DNA of 15,807 bases from Acanthamoeba castellanii str. Neff (Eukaryota; Discosea; Longamoebia; Acanthamoebidae), in NCBI RefSeq assembly GCF_000313135.1, contig NW_004457280.1, forward strand, positions 8,779-24,585. Reading direction: 5' to 3'. Positions 9,262 through 15,807 of the stretch are shown piece after piece (the first letter of the stretch is position 1; every line of letters begins with the position of its first letter). The notes beneath the pieces are model-generated. The model searched no databases. It saw only the letters and a list, made by a program, of their open reading frames with translations, and had not been told where the DNA came from. The translations under genes were made by a program, and so were the position numbers.

Positions 9262-9474
9262 TCATTTGAGGAATGCTCCTTTGTTGACAAGAAGTTGCTG
9301 CAGAAAGCAGCCTGTGACACGCTGAGCTTCTTTTCCTTACCACCCTCGGTGACGCCATGCATGTAGGGCTCTTCAAGAGGCAGGGAGAGCTTTGCCCTTC
9401 AATTAAATAAAACAGAGCAGGCCCTTCTGTGCCTTGATTTGTGTGCCACAGATGATTGAGTGCATGATTCAACA
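9262..9474. promoter_or_regulatory. Divergent region between the two module genes
   Basis: The two unknown genes are transcribed away from here, so a shared promoter is likely (inference from layout). An AT-rich box, AATTAAATAAAA at 9400-9411, could serve either side. Coding-like frames from both strands also run into this stretch: minus, the AKLSLPLEEPYMHG frame around 9355-9396; plus, the EQALLCLDLCATDD frame around 9414-9454. Each gene may therefore have a further 5' exon that I could not place with confidence. Confidence 0.4.
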
Positions 9475-12400
9475 AGTACATGCATTAATCACTTTCAATT
9501 AGCTGTTAATTTTGCTAATCTTGCCTTTCTCCAGTGGCCAAGCTGCAATGCCCGAAAATGGAGTACATTTCCTTCCCATCACTCTCCCCAATGGGTTAAT
9601 CATGCAATCCATGCAGGTACAGCAGCATTGCCCAATATCATAACCCCAAGGAGCGCAAGAGGTGATCATGGAAGAAACACAAGCCATGCCCATCACCATA
9701 CATCAATCCACCTTTCCCATTTACTTGATTTCTAACGCCCTCAAGGGCCAATTGTGAGAGGAGGCTGCATCATTACACAGGTAAAAACAAGTGGAAGCAA
9801 ATATGCAAGGACATAGTGCAATGGCGCGGCCTCAAGATGGTATGTGTGATTGTGTGATCATGTTGCTAATCTACTGATGTCATGTTGTCACTGCAGGTGT
9901 ACCCACCGAATCTTTGTGTAGACTGACAAGACATTGTTGACATCAATGATCAACATCTCTACTTTGGCAATCATGAAGAATGGTACTTCATTGCTGTTAT
10001 CTGCATGTGGTTGTTTAACAACATGCACAAGGGCTTTGAAGACCATGCCTACACAAACAACCTGGATGGCATGATCAACAACTTCTACCACCAGCTCTTT
10101 GCACACCAGATAGACTTTGCCTTCAACCTGGACAAGGAGCATGTGCTCCTTTTTCAAATCTTCTTGATGTACTATTGCAGGAGGTAATCGTGCCTCCTGC
10201 TTCCTGTTATGTTTTTTGCGCCTACTCACTTCCTTTACACCCCTTCCTTCATCTGCTTAGATACAAGCAGAAGCAGATGAAGGAGGAGATGCAAAGGAAG
10301 ATTGCTCATGACAAGTATGAGGCAAGCTCTATGTTGATGATGCTTGCCTTGAGGTACATGTTGTATGTAAATCTCCTTTCTCATCTCAATTTGTTTTTGT
10401 GTAGTGCACAAGACCAGTACAGCAGTGAATATGAGACACACATGGAAGAAGAGAAAGAAGAGAAAGAAGAAGGTGAGGTGGTTGCTGAGGCTGCCAGCCT
10501 CCTCATGGTACCTTCCTTTCTTTGCTCTTTACTTGTGCGCCTGATGCTCCTCCTTTACATATTTTGTACACAGGAGGCACATGGACTCAACACTGAGATG
10601 ATTCTCACACACACAACACACGTGCTTGGTGGCTACAAGGGGCTTGTTCTGTTTGGTGACAGTCCAAACACCAAGGCACTTGCCTTCACCATCAATGACA
10701 GCCCCAAGGAGCTCATTCATTGGTGCTTCAATGAGTGCATTGATCGCCTCATCATGTTCAAGCCAAGCAGCCAAATCCTCTACACAAGGTGCACTGTTTA
10801 TTGGTGCTCAAGGACAATCACCTACTTCAACAAAGCCTACAGCTTCATCAAGAGACAGCATCCTCCCTGTCATATCCTCTTGTTTTGTACATCTTACAAT
10901 TCCTTCTTCTCAGTTGTGTTGTGGGGACAGGAGATATGGAGCTCTTTTGTCCCACATGCTACTTCAAGATGACCAATGCACTCTTCTTCAGTGGCCACGA
11001 TCTGCTCAGCCTGCTCTTTGGTTTGCTCCCCTCACACAATCTCCAATAAACAGTTGTTTGCATTGGGGGGGACAGGTATGGTGATGAATGGGTGGAAGTG
11101 GTGCACTGATTGTGAGATTTGGATCTTGCATCAAGGCCAGCAGCATGAACAATCTGAACGCCATGCCAGGGCGGCCAGAGAGAAGTGTATGCTTGCTTGC
11201 TTTTGCTCTTTGCTCTTTGTGAGCTAATGTAAACACTTTTGTTAACAGGCGCAAATGAGAAGCTGGCCACAGAACAGCAATCACTCAAGTGAAAGCACCA
11301 GGCCAGCAATGAGGGAGACAAAGGCAACAACAACAAGTGTGACAGAGTTTTCAGCTACAGCGAGGAAGAGAAGGTTGATAGAAGTGAGAGCGAGGTTGAG
11401 AGTGAGGTTGAGGTTGAGAGTGAGGTCAAGGTTGAGAGTGAGAGCAAAGAAACAATAAATGATGTTGAGGACACACAAGGAGACGAGCTGGAGGACGAGG
11501 ACGATGAGCAAATGGAAGACGAGGCGATCGTGGCCATGGTGGCCATCAACACTGAGAGGGCCAATGATGATGATGATGCACACATTCCAGAGGACCTGAT
11601 GGGTCCAGTGATGGAGGAAGAGCTTAATGAACACAATCTGCCTCCAGTACATTTGCTGTTGTTATTACCTTTATTCTTACTGACCTCCTATGTTCACTTC
11701 TAAAACATAGGCACGTCACAGGTGTGTAGCACAAAGACAGGGAGCTGTAGAGTGTGCAATAGTGGACCTGAAGAACAAGGCGCTCTACAAGCACATGCAG
11801 TGCAATGACACCACTGAGTGCGTGATGGAGGACCTGCTTTGTATGCATTGGAATCCACTGTTCTGTTTTGGGATGATTGCTGAGAGCGTCCATGTGCTGA
11901 GCAAGGCTGGTCAGGTACACCATGAACAACATTATTTTTGTTGTTTTTGTCATTTTCAGTGATTGACTTGTGTGCAGATGATGTACCCACCAGTTGCACA
12001 GTGTCAGGCTCACATCAGTCAGGGGACGCTTGACTTTGTGTCCCCAACCAATGTGATCCACAATCACTACAAGCTCAAGGTAGACTTGAGCAACAAGCAC
12101 TTCTGTTTCAAATGGAGTGCAAGGCTCAAGCACCTGTGCAACTGCAAACAATTTGAGCAGTGTGAACAGTATGACACCCCACAAAAACCCTCAATACTAA
12201 CTTACTAACTTCATGTTTGTCTTAAGTTACATGTGGAGCAGGGCCCACATGCAAGGGCGAAGGCGGAAGGACTGCCAGCTCATCCTTCCCATTTTTTATA
12301 TCAATGTGTTCAAGCAAAGTAGATTGAGAAACCAAAGCGTTGTCAGGATCTACATGTCCTTCACCAATGTGTTGATGGATGAAATGGAGATTGCTGAGTC

Positions 12401-12521
12401 AAGATACCTCCTCTGCCTTGTGCTGCAGGACATTGACCTCTTTGACGCCTTGTGGATTGTCATCATTGCACTGATGCACCTGCTTGAGTGCAGATATGAT
12501 GTCTATGTTGCAGCAGGATTA
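9475..12521 (+). CDS. Unknown spliced gene of the divergent module; 3' end removed by copia; three in-frame TGA
   Basis: Not recognised. Traced exons: 9535-9562, 9617-9839, 9897-10183, 10261-10353, 10405-10507, 10574-10788, 10914-11020, 11076-11186, 11249-11288, 11346-11646, 11711-11914, 11978-12168, 12242-12521. Twelve GT-AG introns, mostly 51-77 nt, keep phase throughout, giving about 727 codons. A leader ending at 9475 would form the start codon across an intron (A|TG, then GCC AAG CTG). In-frame TGA at 9663, 9726 and 9924; no TAA or TAG. Seen: basic N-terminal region, helical aromatic-rich region (YFIAVICMWLFNNMHKGF), two CxxC pairs (FCPTC, WCTDC) spaced like a zinc site, a Glu-rich tract (11376-11440), and a C-terminal Cys/His-rich part. 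The frame then enters an LTR at 12522, whose TAG at 12534 is not its own stop. Confidence 0.6.
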
Positions 12522-12753
12522 TGTGTAGTGGCGTAGTGGTAGAAGAGATGTATTTGAGAAGAGAGAAAGAAGGGATGAAATAAACAGAAGAACGCAGTGT
12601 TCTTTTAAAGGGTTCTATGGTCCATTCTAATTGGTCAGTCAGCTCAGGTCTTTGAGCAACAGGAGGGAGTTCAGAGTTGACCATTGTTCAACATGAGCAA
12701 CTTGACCAACTGGACAGGTCTGACAGGACGTCACCAGTTCAAGTCCAAACACA
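12522..12753 (-). repeat. 3' LTR of the copia element, 232 bp
   Basis: In element orientation it begins TGTGTTTGG just after a GAGGGG purine tract (12754-12759, the likely polypurine tract) and ends CCACTACACA. It therefore has TG...CA ends within 5-bp inverted termini TGTGT/ACACA. A TATA-like TTTAAAA lies at 12603-12609. The right boundary rests on the purine tract and the left on the terminal dinucleotide; the partner LTR is outside the window, so neither is confirmed by alignment. Confidence 0.7.
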
Positions 12754-12769
12754 CCCCTCACACGGCGGG

Positions 12770-15700
12770 TCACTCAATCAGCCCCATGCATTGGCAGTGG
12801 TGAACAAGCTTGACGCAGCCAAGTGCCTTGGTGAGAACGTCGGCGGGCATGTCATCAGTCAGGCAGTAGCCATAGCAGACTTGACCTCAACTGGTCATGT
12901 CACACAGGTGCATGAGTTTGATGTTGTAATGTTTCATGCAGCTGTGGTAGGTGCCAGACAAGATGTCAACAATGGCCAGTGTGCTCTGGTTGTCATTGAA
13001 GAGAGAGAGTGGTTGTTGGGTGTCAACTCCAAGGGCCAGCAGATGCTTGCGCACATAGAGTGCCTGGCGCATTGCCTCAGAGATGGCGTTGAGCTCAGCT
13101 TCAGTGGAGGAGAGCACGACGCATTTCTGTGTCTTGACACTCCATGAGATGGTGCCTCTGCAGAAGATGAAGATGACGCTGGAGACCGATCGGTGGTTGA
13201 CTTCAATGTTGCCCCAGTCAGCATTGCAGTACCCAATAGGTACGTGGGTTGCGACGTCCCTGTTGTCGTAGAGGTCGCGCGAGTAGCAGATCGCCAGGTT
13301 GGCTGTGCCAGCGAGGTAGCGCATGATGCGCTTGACGGCGGTGACATGTTCAGGGCCAAAGTTGTTGGCGAAGCAGCTGAGGTACACAACAGGGAAGAGA
13401 ATGTCCAGTCACGAGGCATGTGCCAGATACAACAGCATGCCAATGGCGCTGTGGTATTCAAAGGTGTCATGTTGCTTGGTGTCGACTGGCAGCTGTAGGT
13501 TCAGCAGCATCAGCGTGGAGACCAGCTTGCTGTTGGTGAGTCCAAAGGTGGCGAGGATGTTGTCAATCTTGCCGCACTGTCAGATGTAGAGCTTGCCAAG
13601 TGATTGATCATGCTGGATCTCGATCCCTAGGACAGAGGTTGCTTCTCCGAGGTCCTTGATCGGGAAGCCGTAGGCGATGATATGCTTGACGCCCCTGAGC
13701 TTGGACTTGTGAGCGATGATGGTGCAGTCGTCAACGTAGAGTGCGACGATGGCCAAGTGGTGGCCTTGACAAATGTAGATGCACAGGTCCAAGTCAGTGG
13801 GTTCAAAGTGGGACTTGCGCAGATGGGCATCAATGGCACGGTTCCACTCGAGCAGCACCTGCTTAAGCCCATAGAGGCTCTTCAGCAGTCGTCCGACGTG
13901 GTGGGGTCGTTGCTTGTTAACGAACCCCTCGGGCTGGGAGATGTAAATCTCCTCGGTGAGCTTGGCGTGGAGAAACGCCGTGTCGACGTCAACCTGGTGG
14001 ATCTCGAGGTTGCGTGCGTTCGCGAAGGCGAGTAGCAACCGGAGGTTCTCGATCCGTATACGACAGGAGAGAAGGTGCTGTCATAGTCAATGCCTGAAGC
14101 GTTGGGTGAAGCCCTTGGCTACCCACCTGGCCTTGTAGCGGTCGATCGAGCCGTCGGCGTGTAGTTTGACCTTGTACAGCCATCGGGCGCCGATGGGCTT
14201 GCGCCCCTGCAGAAGCGGGACCAGGACGTAGGTCCCATTGCGCATGAGCGCTTCGAATTCCTCCTGCATCGCCTTCTGCCAACGAGCGGCATCGGGCGAG
14301 GCGAGCGCGTCTTTGTAACTGTTCGGTGTCTTGGGGGCTTCGCTGGCGATGGAGGCGAGCTCCTGAAGACGCACGTTGGGTGTGCGTGTCCGTTGCGATC
14401 GACGGGGTGCATTCGGAGCGGGGTTGATCTCAGTGTCGCCCCTCGAGTCCGTGGTGAGTGCACGGCGGAGATCGGGATCATAGAGATCCGGCATGTCGAC
14501 GTCATCAGGAGGATCTCCCAGACGGGAGAGCTCACGCAGGGCGTCGAAACGTTGCCTGGTCGCGCGGGTGTGATCAGTGTCAACCGTGTCGTCTTGCTGT
14601 GCTAAGTCGACACGGTTGGCACCGATCGCACCGTCGTGGAGATCGATGCGGCCACGGCCCGTCTTCTTGGCAGCTCGGATGCCCTTCGTGGTGGGCGGCA
14701 CCTTGTACAGGCGGACGTTGGGTGGCTTGATGTGCCGCTCACCGTTGTCGACGGTCTCCGAGCCGGGCGGGGTCGCCACGCGCTTGGCAGGCATGACTCG
14801 CTCTTGAAATATAACGTCGCGTGTGATGATCACCTTCTCGGTGTCGTCGAGGAGGAGCCGGTGGGTGTGGTTGTGCTCACTTGCTGGGCCGAGATACGTG
14901 GCCGCGCGGGCTTGGCTGCCCAGCTTGGAGCGCTTGTCGCGGTGGTCGAGGGCGAAAGCTCGGCAGCCGAACACGCGTACATGCACGAGTGTGGCTGGCT
15001 TGCCGAACCAGCGCTCGAACGGTGTCTGCACGGTCGTGGCGTCGCACGTGCGGTTGAGCACGTGGACGGCCGTGTAGAGGGCCTCGCCCCAGAGCTCCTC
15101 CTTGACGCTGGACTCGGCGAGGTAGGCTCGAACCATGGTGAGCGCCGTGCGGTTGAACCGCTCGGCGACTCCGTTGAGTTCGGGCGCGTGCGATGAGACG
15201 GGGACGTGGGTGACGCCGTTCGCGCGTAGGAGGTCCTGGAACTTGCGCCCCATGTACTCGCCGCCTTGGTCGGAGCGCAGGTACCGACACTTGCGTCCAC
15301 CGGGCGCGGCTCGGAGGTAGTCGTCGAACGCCGACGTGAGGCCGGTCTTGGCCCTGATGAGGTACACTCATGTGTACCTCGTATAGTCGTCGATGAACGA
15401 CACGAAGTAGCGACGGCCGCCTGGCGTTTCAGCAAGTGGCCCGCAGAGATCGGAGTGTACAAGCTCCATGACGGTTTCGGCGCGCTGAGTTGGACCAGCA
15501 CCGATGGGTGCCCGTGTTTGCTTCGCGCGGATGCACACTTCGCACTGCTCGACGCTGTCTCCGCGCGTGACGATCTCGGCCGCGCCAGTTGACGCGCGGA
15601 CGCGCCGTTCGCTGATGTGCCCTAGCCGACGATGGAGCAACTCCATGTCGACCGGCGGCGCCTTGACCGTCAGCGCTCGCTCACCGGGGGCCATGTCGAT

Positions 15701-15807
15701 GCGCAGGGAGGCCACCAGCATGCGCCCCAGGTCGACTGGGCGAAGCACTGTCTGGCGATCGCGCCTGGAGAACACCTTGCACCCCTGGGCCGAGATCTTG
15801 ATGGTGA
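12770..15807 (-). pseudogene. pol: Copia pol polyprotein (integrase-RT-RNase H), broken by TGA and frameshifts
   Basis: In order from the window edge: GAG-pre-integrase zinc knuckle with H..H..CEVC (15600-15680); integrase core with D in HSDLCG, D in RSDQGGEY and E in APELNGVAER; the YLGPASEHNHTHRLL and VFGCRAF region; variable spacer; reverse transcriptase from RWLYKVKLHADG through AFLHAKLTEEIY and the catalytic YVDD (ALYVDDCTI, about 13727-13752); RNase H with SSTEAELNAISEA and a closing ADVLTKALG. The stop at 12770-12772 lies just before the purine tract. Defects: in-frame TGA at 15368, 13580, 13409 and 12887, and a local frame slip near 14040-14080 (one extra base, then two). As read with the standard code it is inactive, although the domains are well preserved, which indicates recent activity. 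Confidence 0.9.

Larger units (their letters stand above)
12522..15807 (-). mobile_element. Ty1/copia LTR retrotransposon, 5' part beyond window
   Basis: The order of pol domains (integrase, then reverse transcriptase, then RNase H) on the minus strand defines a Ty1/copia element. The 3' LTR lies at 12522-12753 and the element runs off the right edge before gag and the 5' LTR. It interrupts the reading frame of the plus-strand module gene at 12521/12522. Internal GC is much higher than that of the module it entered. Confidence 0.92.

Noticed and set aside
9035..9325. Plus-strand frame starting MFFFMIMGKRLAAKMY
   Set aside because: The opposite strand in this stretch has a coding frame that splices in phase into the following exons of the minus module gene; the plus frame joins nothing.
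9229..9396. A 5' exon for the minus module gene (SLPLEEPYMHGVTEGG frame)
   Set aside because: The frame looks coding, but the candidate donor at 9228 does not match the phase of the next exon and other donors leave very short introns, so I left it out of the model.
6369..9932. TGA as selenocysteine in the module genes
   Set aside because: Seven sites in two proteins with no redox-type context (no CxxU or UxxC pattern) and no visible SECIS-like element make this unlikely.
11289..11345. In-frame TGA at 11289 in the plus module gene
   Set aside because: A GTGAAAG...GACAG intron of 57 nt removes it and restores the following frame, so it is not counted among the unexplained TGA codons.
11281..11652. 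Minus-strand Ser-rich or hydrophobic frames
   Set aside because: Antisense shadows of the Glu-rich exon of the plus module gene, whose splicing and phase are consistent.
1..15807. tRNA, rRNA or other structured RNA genes
   Set aside because: I saw no tRNA-like cloverleaf with A and B boxes, no rRNA segment and no snRNA-like element on either strand by eye; a covariance-model scan was not possible.

Overview
The window looks like nuclear DNA of a GC-rich, intron-dense unicellular eukaryote. Genes are separated by only about 100 bp, introns are 50-130 nt, many 5' splice sites read GTAC, and the KIN17 and P450 proteins are ordinary eukaryotic types. An Acanthamoeba-like amoebozoan fits best; that is inference from gene style, not a database match.

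Host block (1-5910). I rebuilt three spliced genes by hand, and their exon phases close exactly. KIN17, a nucleic-acid-binding protein, lies on the minus strand (61-1849, 4 exons). A 14-exon membrane-anchored cytochrome P450 of 547 residues lies upstream of it on the same strand (1968-4834). A small type II membrane glycoprotein of unknown family (4942-5910, plus) diverges from the P450 across a 107-bp gap. Simple repeats, including a (GGT)22 tract, sit in the introns.

Repeat boundary (5911-6368). No gene here. It holds a 52-bp tandem repeat built on a palindrome, then a GC-rich heptamer repeat.

Unknown module (6369-12521). GC is visibly lower. Two divergent, heavily spliced genes leave a common region near 9262-9534. 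I recognise neither. Every exon junction I traced keeps the reading frame: 9 exons on the minus strand, and 13 traced exons after a doubtful leader on the plus strand. Yet the two frames are crossed by seven in-frame stops (four minus, three plus), all TGA and none TAA or TAG. The intact minus gene ends in TAA. The module could be an undescribed mobile element or acquired island whose TGA codons are read as an amino acid, or a recent pseudogene pair with oddly uniform lesions.

Retrotransposon (12522-15807). A Ty1/copia element on the minus strand has inserted into the plus-strand module gene and cuts off its 3' end. Its 3' LTR is 12522-12753, and its pol gene (integrase, reverse transcriptase, RNase H) runs off the right edge. 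It too is broken by TGA codons only (four), one replacing the nearly invariant Trp of the integrase core, plus two small frameshifts.
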